Assembly (NCBI GenBank): GCA_019828565.1
Contig: JAHDYR010000003.1
Span: 124,001-188,000 of the forward strand
Length of the DNA: 64,000 bases
Reading direction: 5' to 3'
From: Carpediemonas membranifera
Lineage: Eukaryota > Fornicata
Shown: positions 8,223 through 20,200 of the stretch, in pieces
Numbering within the stretch: the stretch's first letter is position 1
Layout: each line of letters begins with the position of its first letter
Program-made: the position numbers and the translations under genes
The notes under the pieces: model-generated
Told to the model about the DNA's origin: nothing
What the model saw: the letters and a program-made list of their open reading frames with translations, nothing else
Database searches by the model: none

Positions 8223-11200
8223 TTACCACTTCTTCAGGCCTTCCACGCGCTCAGCCATCCATGCTGTCGACACCGCAGCCGGGTCATCGTCGCGGTCAAG
8301 TGCCTCGAGATACTCACGGACTCGTCCGTCGAGATGCTGTGCGCTGAACCGCTCGACGCGACGGATGAGCTCGTCGTCGTACTCGTCGTCAGGCGCCTGG
8401 TCGGCGTCGCTGTCAGTCTCTTCGGCCACGACAACCATGGGCTTAACCTGCGTCACAGAAACCGGCTGGGCGGGCTCTGCAGCAGGCTGGGTGGCGGTGT
8501 AGCCCTCGCGGAGGAGGGCCCTCGATGCGGCGGAGGGACTCGAAGAGCTCGGACGTCGACAGGATCTCCAGTAGCTGGGCGCGGTCGATGCCTGCCGTTG
8601 CGGCGACAAGGGCGCCGACGGGTGCGGCGGGAAGTGCCTGGCGCGGCGTGGCGGCCGTCTGCGGTCTTGTGGGGAAGGCGTCGGTCTCATCGTCGTCAGC
8701 GGCGGCGGCCTCAGCCTCGAGATACGCGCGCTCCTCTTCAGCCTGGCGCTCCTCGTCGAGCCGGCGGCGTTCCTCCTCCTCGATGCGAGCGAGCTCGGCC
8801 TGCTCTTCTTCCTCCCGCTTGCGCAGGGACTCGGCAAGCTCCGCCTCAGCCTCCTTGAGCTTCGCCATGCGCTTCCGTTCGCGGCGCTCCTTCAGCTTGT
8901 CCTGCAACATCTGCTGCTGGCGCTGGCGCTCGGAATCTATGACGCGGCCGAGGTTGTCGAGGTCGGCCTGGTGCTTGTCCAGGAGCTGCTTGCGCTGCTC
9001 GGCGGACATGTTGCCGAGCTGGGCCATCTCGGCCTGCTGCTTCTCCTTCTGCTTGTCGATGAGCTGCTGCTTGCGCTTCTCGAGCGCGTCCATGGCCTTC
9101 TCGGTCCGTTCGCGCTCCTTGCTCTCCTGCGCCTTGAGTTCGTCGTCGAACTTGTGCAGCTCCTCGTCAATCTTCTTCTTCTGCTCCTCCTCGTAGTGCT
9201 GGCGCTCATGCTTCAGGCGCTCGAGCTCCTTCTGCTTGGCCTCGTCGATGCGGGTCTGCTCGCTGTCGGCCTGGGGCTGGGTCGATGGGGCCGCGGTGAC
9301 CGCTGCAATCGACGTCGCGTTGCGGAGGGAGTCGTGGTGCTGCTGGAGTTGCGCCCTCATCTCCTGCTCCTGCTTGCGCTTCGCCTCGAGTTCGCGGCGG
9401 GCGCGGGCGGCGTCGAGCTTGGCCCTCATGGCCTCCTTCTGGCGCTGCCGCTCGGACTCTGCCTTGTCCATGGCCGTCTGGGCCTGGGTGTGCAGGCCGC
9501 TGATGAGCCCGGCCACGCGCTTGCCGACGTTCGCGCCGTCCTGGGCGGCCTCCTCGACCTGGGCGTTCCAGCTGCGGAGGACGCGGGTCTGGGCGGCCGC
9601 GGCGGTGTCCATGGCGTGGGCGAGCTCCGCCTCGAGGGCCTGCTCCTCTTCGGCGAGCTGGGTGGCGTTCGTCTCGACGGCCTGTACGGAGTTGATGCGT
9701 TCGCGGACCTCGCGCATGTGGGCGCGGGACAGCTTCTCCTGCTTCTCGCGGCGCTTGGCCTCGATGGCGGCCTTCGACTCGTCAGTCTGGCGGGCCCGCT
9801 CGGCCTGGAGACGCTGCTCCGTGCTGAGGCGGTCCTTCTCGTACTTGTCGAGGATGGCGAGGCGCTCATCGCGGTTGGCGGCCTGGGCCAGGTCAGACTC
9901 CTTGCGGAGGTACAGCGTCTTGAGCTCCTTGTTGCGGCGCCGCTCGATGTCGTTCTCGAGCAGAGTGGCGGCGGTGGCACGCTCCTCCGTCTCGGCGACA
10001 GCCACGACGGCCTGCTCGATGCGCTGCTTCTGCTGGAGCTGGCCGCGCTGCTCCTCCTGCTGGCGGCGCTGGGCCTCGAGGCGCTTACGCTCCTTCATGG
10101 CGGCGACGCGCTTGTCGAGGATGGCCTTCTGGCGGGCCTTCTCGGCAGCCAGCATGCTATCCAGCTCGGTGCGCTGCTTGGAGTGCAGCTCCGCGAGCTT
10201 CTTGGCAGCGGCGGGGTCCGATACGAGGGCCCGCTCCTTGGCCTGCTGCTGCTCGAGCTGGTCCATCGCCGCAGTCGCACGCTCCTCGACCTGCCGGGCG
10301 AAGTCGTTCTCGGCCTGCCGGACGTCGGCCTCGATGTCGGCCGTGATCGCGGCAGTCTCCTCGTGCTGGGCCTGCTTGACCGCCTCAGCGCTCTCGAGCT
10401 GCTGCTTGCGCTCGAGCTCGAGGCGCTTCCGCTGGGCACGGGCGGCGAGCTTGTCCTGGAGGTTCTGCATCTGGTGGGCGCGCTCTGCAGCGAGCTGGGC
10501 GTCGAGCTGCTTCATGCGGCCGTTGTGCTGCTTGAGCAGGGCCTGCTTGTCGGCCTTGGTCTTGGCCTCCTTCAGCCTGTCGTTGAGCAGGGCGGTCGCC
10601 TCCTTGCGCTTGACGCTCTCAGCCTGGTCGAGCTGCTGCTTCATCTGGGACGTCACCTGGGCCGCCTCCTCGTCGAGCACGGACTCCAGGGCGCCCAGGG
10701 CCCGCATGTGGCGGCTGGCCATGTCGGCGTCGTCGTCCGGGACATCGGGCACGTCCATCGTGTCGAGGGGCGAGCGGAGCGCGTCGTCCATCGCCATGCG
10801 GTCCTTGGCAGACAGCTGGCCACTCTCGGCGGACGCAGCCAGACGCATGAGAACGTCCATGAGCTCCTTTGGCAGCATCGCGGTGCCGGCGGCCGGGGCG
10901 GGTGTGGGGTCGACCGCCTGGGGCTTTCTTGAGCTGGCGCAGCTCGTTGACGGACTGCTGGGTGTCCTGCAGCATCGCCTTGGTCTCGTCGCGAAGGAGC
11001 CCGAGCTCCTCCATCTGGAGGGCCGCGTCGGCGAAGGCACGGTCGAGCTGGCCCTGGGCCTCCGAGACGAGCATCGCCACCTGGGCGTCAGCCTTGCTGA
11101 GGACGGCGTCAGGGTCGCGGGACGTGGCCGACTTCTTCTGGGCCTTGACCTGGGCGTCGATGATGCGGCGGGCCTGGCTCTGGAGGGTCTGCATGACGCC

Positions 11201-14200
11201 CTCGTGCTTGCTGAGGACGCCGCGCTCGGCATCGAGCTCGGTCTCGTCGTTGGCGCGGGTGGTCTTGAGGGCCTCGTTCGCGATGGCGGCGTTGGGGTCG
11301 ACGACCTCGCGGCGGATAGCCTCCTCGTTGACGTTCGACATCAACTCGGACAGGCCGGTGTGCAGCGCCTCGAGCTTTCTCCTCGAACTCGGCGACGGCG
11401 GCACCATGCTCGTCTGTGCCGGCGTGGTACAGCGCGATCTTCCCGAGCTGGCGCTTGAGTGTCTGCTCGACGTCCTCGAGGTTGGCCACACGGTCGGTCT
11501 GGCCCTCCTTGAAGCGGGAGCGGGCGGCGGTCTCAGCGGCGATGACCTGCTCGGCGTGGGCGATCTCGGCCGCGGCGTGCTCGTTGCTGACTCCGTTGAC
11601 CGTGGTGAGGGAGGCGGGGGTCGCCCCGGTCGCCATGACATGCTGGACGTCGTTGATGCGGTTGGCCATGTTGTTGCGGTGCTTGGCCATGACCTGGACC
11701 TCCTGCGAGCGCTTCTCCGCAATGGAGCTCCGCTTGGCAGCAAGGTCGCCGTCCACCTCGGCGCGGATGTCGTCGAGCTCGCGGCGGATGGACTGCAGCG
11801 CGCTCTGGTGGTTGGCGACGACAGTGGCCTGGTCGTTGGCGGTCTCCAGGCCCCGCTGGTACTCGTCCTCCGTCGCCTTGACGCGGGCAGCGAGCTGGTC
11901 GGCGGTCTCGACGGCGCGGGCGAGGTCGGCGATGTAGGAGTCGATGGCCTGAGCCTCGGCGCTGTCGATGCGGCGGATGTCGGAGCCGGTGAAGGCGACA
12001 GCGGAGCCCTTGGCGTCCACGGCGCCGCCGACGGCCATCATGGGGCCGAGGACGGGGTCGTCGTACATCTGGCCGAACGCGATCGGGACGCGCTGCTTGC
12101 CGCGGAGGGTCTCGCCGGCGACAGGCTCGACGATGCCGTTGGCGTTGATGCGGACGCCGGCGACGGGCATGAGCTTGCCGTCGACCATGGTCTGCGCGCC
12201 CTCGGTGATGGGCACGATCTCACCAGAAAGCGGGTCGCGCATGGTGCCGCCGAGGGCGACTGCGCGGCCCGTGTTGTGGTCGATTGTCGCGGCGAGCACA
12301 GGAACGGACATGCCCGTGACGGGGTCCGTGATCGTCTTGCGGCCGGCGTCCGAGAAGAACGCGTCGTTGTCGGCAGGGACGGAGACGGGGCCGACGCTGG
12401 GTAGGTAGGGCAACAGCTGACCGAGGGGGGCATCCTGGGCCTCGGCAGACGAGTTGTACAGCGCGGTACGGGCCCGGCGGTGGAGGGACGTCGCGCCGAT
12501 GGTCGGGAGGACGGACTTGGTCGCGGGGTCGACGACGTAGAGCTGGTAGTTGTCCGTGCTCACGGCGATGTCGCCCGCGTGGGTGCGGACGGTGGTACCG
12601 GGGGCGGGGTGGAAGAGGCCGGTGATCTTGTCCTCGATGACGACGTCCGTAAGCGCCCGGAGACCGCCGTCGGTGTCGGTGATGAGCGTGGGGTCGACCA
12701 GACGTCCGCCGACGCCAATAAGCTGGCCGCCCTTGACATCGATCTTGCGGCGCTTGCGCTCAGCCTCGGTAGCCTTGCGGAGACTCTCGAGCTTCTTCTT
12801 CGCCTCAGTGGTGCTGGGCAGGCGGTTGGTGTCGCCGCTCTCGACTGCGCGCTTGAGCTCCTCGAGCATCTGTGTGTGGAGGTCGACGAGACCGTGGTCG
12901 GCAGTCCTGAACTCCTTGTCGAACTTGCGGCGCGTGGCATGCTCGTTGTCGAGCTCGGCCTTGGCGCCCTGGAGCACCTTAGAGTAGCCGCTGGACAGCT
13001 CGCGGCGCTTGGCCAGGGGCTGGGCGACCCTGGGCTGTAGGGCCGCGACGTTCTTGGCTGGCATCATGCCGCGGTTAACGGCACCGGCGACGACACCCAT
13101 GCGACCGGCAAGCATCTCGCGGAGGTTTGTGGTCTCCTCGACGATGGCGTTGAAGATCCGGTCGGACTCTGACCTGTGGGCGGCCAGCTGGGCGGCGACG
13201 TGGGCGCTCTGGTCGTCGAGCTTGTCGTACAGGGTCTTGACGTTGAAGCCCTCGAGGTCGACCTGCCTCTCGTAGTCCCAGAACTCATCCTTGTATGCTT
13301 CCCAGTCGAGTGACTTGCCGTCGCTGCCGAGCACACCGGCCTCGTCTGTTGAATGGGCGGTGGCCGAGAAGTCGTGGGTCTGGCCGAGTCGACGGTACTT
13401 GGGCCGGGTCTTATCGATCTTCTGCCACGTCTTGCGGTTGAACCACCAGGCTGCGATGACGAGGATGATGACGAAGACGACGACGGTGGCGACGATGCCG
13501 ATGATGAGCGGCCAGTAGGTGGCGAGGATGAGGTCGCTGTGCTGGGCGATACCGAGCTCGACCAGGGTGGCTGCGGTGGTGTACGCGACCCGTCTCTCGC
13601 TGGGGCAGGCCACAGATTCGCCCATGACGGTGATGAGCAGGAGGTAGTCGGGGTTGTTCGAGTCGGCGAAGGTGTACGTGCCGGGCTCATTGAACGAGAA
13701 GCCGAAGGCGGTCACATTCGCGTAGTCCTGCTGCATGGCCTGTGCGAGCTGACGGAACACGCCGTAGTCGAAGTCGTCGTTCGTGTTGAACAGCGAGTCC
13801 TTGACGTACTCGGGGTAGTTGCCCGCAGACACGTCCCACACAACGCCCTCGTAAAGCTCCAGGCAGACAGTCGGCTGGGTCACACCGCTCGGGTCAGACG
13901 CGCTGATGTGGTCGGCGTCGATCCGTGCGGTGGGGGCTGCCGATTGGGCGATACCGAGGTCAGCCTCAAGCTGGGCGTCGACGATGGGCAGGGCCTTGCC
14001 GCGGTACGAGTCGGCCGAGGAGGGCGGGTCGTTGAACACGGAGGTCCAGTAGTCGACGTCGGGGTCGACCACGCCGATGAAGCCCTTCGTGGCGCTCATA
14101 GCCACAGCCTGGAGTGAGCAGCCGGCGGATGAGCTGTCGCTGCAGCCGAGCTGGGAGGACTCGAACCAGCCAGCCAGACTGCTGAACGAGAAGGTGGTAG

Positions 14201-17200
14201 CGTTGCCGCCCGATGACTGGAACACGATGGCCGTGCGGTCGCTGTTGGTCACGGCGAGGGTCGTCGCGGCAGCCAGGCACGTGCTGTTACAGATGGACTC
14301 GACGCTCTGGAGGCCAGTGCACTCGCAGATGCCTGTGTCGGCATTGAACTCACCAGTGCCAGTGGAGCAAGCAGAGGCGCAGGCGGAGGTGCTGGCTGAG
14401 GCAACACAGGCGCCATAGGCGTCGCGGGAGTAGCCAGTGTCGCAGCGGCTGTAGACGATCTCCTGGCAGTCGACAGTGGAGTCGCCCGTCATCACGTTCT
14501 GGGACTGGTCGTAGTACTCGTAGCCGGGCGAGCAGACGCAGGACCCGTCGGACGTCTGGAAGGCGCGGTTGGCGCCCGTGCACGTGCAGACGGTGGCCCC
14601 GGCCTTGGAGTACGAGGACGCGCCGCACGGGCTGCACTTCGAGGCGCCGGCGACGTTGTTGTACGAGTCAGCCTCGCACTCGGTGCATGCCTCAAGGGAC
14701 GTGCCGCCCGCGGTCGACCGGTAGGTGCCGGTGGGGCATGCGCTCGTCGTCGTGGCGCCGGCCAGGCAGTAGTACCCGGCAGGGCAGACGTAGCCCTTGG
14801 TGCCGTCGGTGGGGTTCGACACGCCTGAGCCCTCGAGGCAGATGTAGCCTGCGTCGCAGAGGGCCTTGGTCAGGCGGGCCTCGTCATTGCAGTAGTAGCC
14901 TGCGGGGCAGATGATGCAAGCCGAGTCGAGCGAGGCCTTGTCGTTGGTGGTGCTGTCGGGGTTGTAGTAGTAGCCGAGCGGGCAGAGGGTCGGCGACTCG
15001 GACCCCTCGGGGCAGTAGTAGCCCTCGGGGCACTCGTACTTGTAGATGACAGTGACGTCGTCCTCGTCGGTCTCGGGCTCGCAGTAGTAGCCAGCAGGGC
15101 AAGTCACACAGTCGGTGCTCGCGCCAGCCTTGACGCCGTCGAAGTAGGTACCAGAGGGGCACAGGATCGGGGCGGGTGTCGCCTCGGGGCAGTAGTACGA
15201 CTGGGCGCACGGGGACGTGGCGAAGTCGGACATGCCCACGGCATCACAGAAGTAGCCGGCCGGGCAAGTCAGGCAAGCGCTGATGTTAGTGGCGCCCTCG
15301 ACGGGGTTGTATGAGCCTGTGGGGCAGTCCTGGGGGTCCTTGTTGTATGGGCAGTACATGCCAGGGCTGCACAGGGAGGGGGAGTCGCCCGTGCACTCGT
15401 AGCCGGCGATGCAGGGCTCGCACTCGTCCTCGGAGATGGCGCCGGTGCTGAACGACCACATGTTCTCGGGGCACGCCACAGGGTAGTCAGTGCCAGAGGG
15501 GCAGTAGTAGCCGAGCGAGCACATCGAGCCGGAGGGCGTCGGCGTGGCAGACCCACCCGAGCAGTAGTACCCGGCCGTGCAGTTGGCCGTGACGGAGCCG
15601 TCGGAGCAGTAGCTGCCGGCGGGGCATGAGGCGCACTGGCTGGCGTCGTCGAGGCCGGTGGAGGTCGAGTAGGTGCCGGCGACGCACATCAGGGGAACAG
15701 AGGTGCCGGTCGGGCAGTAGTAACCTGCGGGGCAGACAGTCGGCGTGGACGCGCCGTCGCGGCAGTAGTAGCCCGCGGTGCACGTCTTGCAGGTGGCCTG
15801 GCCGGTCGAGCTCTGGTAGTAGCCGTCGGCACATGCGATGGGCTCGTCGGAGCCAGCAGGGCAGTAGTTGCCGACAGGGCACTTATAGCTCGAGGGGTTG
15901 GGTACGCTCGACCCAAGGTTCTCGGGGCAGTAGTACCCGGCGTCGCAGGTGCCAGTCGGGGCGCTGAGGCCCTTGGAGCCGCAGTAGTAACCCGCAGTGC
16001 AGGCGCCGCAGTCGTCACGCTTGTGCCGCCAGTGCTGGGGTTCATGGTCCCAATCGGGCATGCCGTGGCGGCAGAAGAGCCCAACCTCGCAGTAGTAGCC
16101 AGCGGGGCAGGGGACGTTACCGGCCTCGTCGTCGGGCATGTCAGACTCGGCGCCGCCAGGGCAGACGTAGCCGGCCTTGCACTGGCCAGTGGGGGCGGTG
16201 AGGGCCTCGCCGTTGCAGGCGTAACCCGGATCGCACTTGGTGCAGCTGCCGGAGCTGGCCAGGCCGGTGGAGTTCGAGTAAGTGCCGGCCGGGCAGTGGT
16301 GCTCTGTGGCGGCCTCGGTGCCGGTGGGGCAGTAGTAGCCGGCTGGGCACATGTAGTTGGTATACGCTGTGGTGGCCCCAGGGCAGTAGTACCCGGCCAC
16401 ACATGTCTTGCATAAAGTCTGTCCGGCGGTGTCCTGGTACGTCCCAGCAGCGCACGGGGCCGGGGAGGTAGACCCGGCCTCGCAGTAGTAGCCGAGTGGG
16501 CACTTGTTGCCGGTCGTGCCGTCAGTGGGGGCGGATGTGGAGGCACCCGCAGAGCAGTAGTAGCCCTCGGCACAAAGCGAGGCGTACGTTATCTGGCCCT
16601 CGGTGTCGCAGTAGTAGCCGCCGGGGCAGTCAAGGCAGTCGGCGAGGGAGCTGCCGCCCTTGGTCGGGTTGTAGGTGCCCGTGGGGCAGGCCGTCTCCTC
16701 GTAAGACCCGGCCGGGCAGTAGTGGCCCTTGGAGCACTGGCCCCCGGTGATGCCGTCCGTCGGGTTGGTGATGGACGCGCCGCCGATGCAGTAGTAGCCG
16801 GCGTCACAGTCGGCGTTGGCTACGGCGAGGCCCTCGACAGTGCAGGCGACGGCCTCCTCACAAGCGGGGCAGTCGGCTTCTTCGCTCAGACCGGTGTAGT
16901 TCGACGCGGTGCCAGCGGGGCAGGGGTGTGCTGTGCCGGTAGTCGACCCGGCAGGGCAGTAGTACCCGGCGGGGCACTCAGTGGGGTCTACCGTGCCGAG
17001 CTCGTCGCAGTAGTAGCCCGCGGGACAGGACTTGCATGTGCTCTGGCCAGTGGCGTCCTGGTATGTTCCAGCTGTGCAGGCGGTCGCCTCAGATGATCCG
17101 GCGGGGCAGTAGTAGCCAACCGGACACTTGTCTCCGGTGATGCCGTCGGTTGGGTCGGGCACAGACGCGCCGGTCTCGCAGTAGTAGCCGGCCGAGCAGG

Positions 17201-20200
17201 ACCCTGTGACTGTGGTCTGGCCGGTCCTCTCGCAGTAGAACCCGCCGCTGCAAGGGGCGCACTGGGATGCTGACTGGCGGCCAGCGGCCGTGCCGATGGT
17301 GCCGGGCGGGCACTCGGTCGGCACTGCAGTGCCCTCCTCGCAATAGAACCCGGTCGTGCAAGTCTTGGCGGCGTCAGAGGGAGTCGTCGCGCCCTCTTCG
17401 CAGTAGTAACCAGCGGTGCAGACGTCGTTGGGCGCAGTCAGACCAGTGGCCGAGCAGACCTGGCCAGCAGGGCACAGCAAGCACTGATCTTCGGCCTGGA
17501 GGCCCGTGGTGTCAGAGTAGGTGCCAGCCGGGCAGGGTGTGGCAATTGTGCTGCCCTCCTCGCAGTAGTAGCCGGCGGGGCAGACCGTACCGACGTCGAG
17601 GCCGGTGGTGGCACACGTGTAGCCGCTGGGGCAGGGTTCGCACGTTGACATTCTCTTGTCGGGCTGGAACGTACCGGCCTCGCAGGCGACGGGGGACGTC
17701 GAGCCGGCCGGGCAGTAGTGACCGACAGGACAGATGTCTCCGGTGGTGCCGTCGGTGGGGGTCGCAGTTGACGCGCCACCAAGGCAGTAGTAGCCGGCCA
17801 TGCAGTCGCCAGTGCCTGCTGCCGAGTTGATGCCCGTGGAGGCGCAGTACTTGCCGGCGGGGCAGTCCGAGCAGTCCTCTGGGCCCTCACCGCCGGTGGA
17901 CGGGTTGTAAGTGCCGAGACCGCATGGTGTAAAGGTGCTGGACCCCTCGGGGCAGTAATAGCCAACGGGGCACTCAGCTCCAGTGACCTCGTCAGTCGGG
18001 GTCGTCGTGGAAGCACCGCCTGTGCAGTAGAAGCCGGCAGCGCAGTCTCTATCAGGCGTAGACAGGCCGGTCGTCGTGCAGACCTTGCCAGCAGGGCACG
18101 GTGCGCACTCGTCCTCGGCCTGGAGGCCGGTGGTGTTGGAGTAGGTGCCGGCCGGGCAGGGGTTCGAGTACGGCAGGGAAGTGCCAGCGGGGCAGTAGTG
18201 GCCCGCCGGGCAGATGAGCGCAGCAGACATGCCCACAGCGTCGCAGTAGTACCCTGAGGGACAGGTGTCGCAGGTGCTCTGGGCGACGTCGGGCTGGTAC
18301 GTGCCGGGGTCGCACTCCTGGTAGGTGGTCGACCCCGAGATGCAGGCAGACCCGGCGGGGCACTCATCGCCTGTCATGCCGTCCGTCGGCGCGGGTGTGC
18401 TTGCTCCGCCAAGGCAGTAGTAGCCTGCGGTGCATGACCCCGTGACTGAAGTCAGTCCTGCAGTCGCACAGTACTTGCCTGCAGGGCAGGAGGTGCATTC
18501 GCCGCTTGTCTGCAGCCCAGTGGCTGAGCTGTAGGTGCCAACGGGGCAGTCGGTGCCGGCAGAGGACCCGGCAGGGCAGTAGCGGCCGGCCGTGCAGACG
18601 TTTCCAGTCGCGCCGTCAGCCGGGGTTGACGTGGATGCACCGGACGCACAGTAGTAGCCGGCAGTGCAGTCGCCCGTGACCGCGGTGTTGCCAGTGCCAG
18701 AACAGTACTTCCCGGCGGTGCAGGCGGTGCACTCGCCGCTAGAGGCGAGGCCAGTGATGTTCGAGAAGGATCCTGCGGGGCAGGGGTTGTCGTAGCGGGA
18801 GTCCTGGCCGCTGAGGCAGTAGTAGCCTGCGGGGCACTCAATGCCGGCAGTCATCTCGGTGTTGGGGCAGTAGTACCCGGCGGGGCAGTCGGCGCACGTG
18901 CTACCGCCGCTGTTGGGCTGGAAGGTGCCCGAGTCACAGGGGACGGGCGCCGCAGACCCGGCCTCGCACATGGAGCCGGCGGGGCACTTGTCTCCGGTGA
19001 GACCGTCTGTTGGGGTGGGGGTCTTCGCGCCGCCCGAGCAGTAGTACCCGGCGGCACAAGCGCCAGTGACGGCGGCGAGGCCGGAGCTGCTGCAGTAGGA
19101 CCCGGCCGTGCAGCTAACGCAGGCACCAAGGTCGCCACCGGTGGTGCCGGAGTTATAGGTGCCCTTGGGGCATGCAGTGGGTGACGATGAGCCAGCGGGG
19201 CAGTACTTGCCGGCGCCGCAGACGTTTCCAGTCGTGCCGTCAGTCGGGGTGGACGTGGTCGCGCCAGACACGCAGTAGTAGCCGGCCGAGCAGTTGCCCG
19301 TGGGGGTGGCGAGCTGAGTGGTCTCGCAGTACTGGCCGGCAGTGCAGGGCGTCTGGAAGGACGACCCAGCGGGGCAGTAGTAGCCGATGCCGCACACGGT
19401 CGTGGGTGTCGCCGAGTCAGTGCCGGAGGGGCAGTAGTAGCCCTCGGGGCAGGAACCGCTGGGGGCAGTCAGCCCAGTCGTCTCGCAGTATGACCCTGCG
19501 GTGCAGGACTTGCACTGGGACTGGGAGGTGCGGCCGGTGGACGCTGAGAACGTGCCGGCAGAGCAGGAGTACTGTGTTGCCGACTCGGTGCCGGCAGGAC
19601 AATAGTGGCCGGCGGGGCAGACGTTGCTGGCGTATGTGGCAGTGCCCTCGGGGCAGTAGTACCCAGACACGCAGGTCTTGCACGTGCTCTGGCCGTCGAT
19701 ATCCTGGTAAGTGCCCGCGGCACAAGCAATGGGGGCACCCGTTGCAGTGGGGCACATGTGGCCTGCGGGGCACTCGTCGCCGGTCGACCCGTCGATGGGG
19801 TTCGGGGTTGTCGCGCCGCTGGTGCAGTAGTAGCCGGCCGAGCAAGGTCCGCTCACGGCGGACAGGCTGGAGCTGCCGCAGTAGTAGCCTGCAGTGCAGC
19901 TTAGGCAGGCGTCGAGGTCTCCGCCCGTGGTGCCGGAGTTATAGGTGCCCTTGGGGCATGCAGTGGGTGACGATGAGCCAGCGGGGCAGTACTTGCCGGC
20001 GCCGCAGACGTTTCCAGTCGTGCCGTCAGTCGGGGTGGACGTGGTCGCGCCAGACATGCAGTAGTAGCCGGCGGCGCAATCTCCAGTCGGTTCCGTCCGA
20101 CCAGTGGCGCCGCAGTACTTGCCAGCAGTGCATGGGGTCGGGGCAGAGGAGCCGGCCGGGCAGTAGTACCCCTCGGGACAGATGACTTCAGCCGCCGAGG

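Noticed and set aside
8971-12404. Long plus-strand ORFs of 500-740 codons opposite the giant gene
   Set aside because: They are Leu/Ser/Arg-rich mirror frames of a coiled-coil gene with strong GC3 bias; no domain is recognisable.
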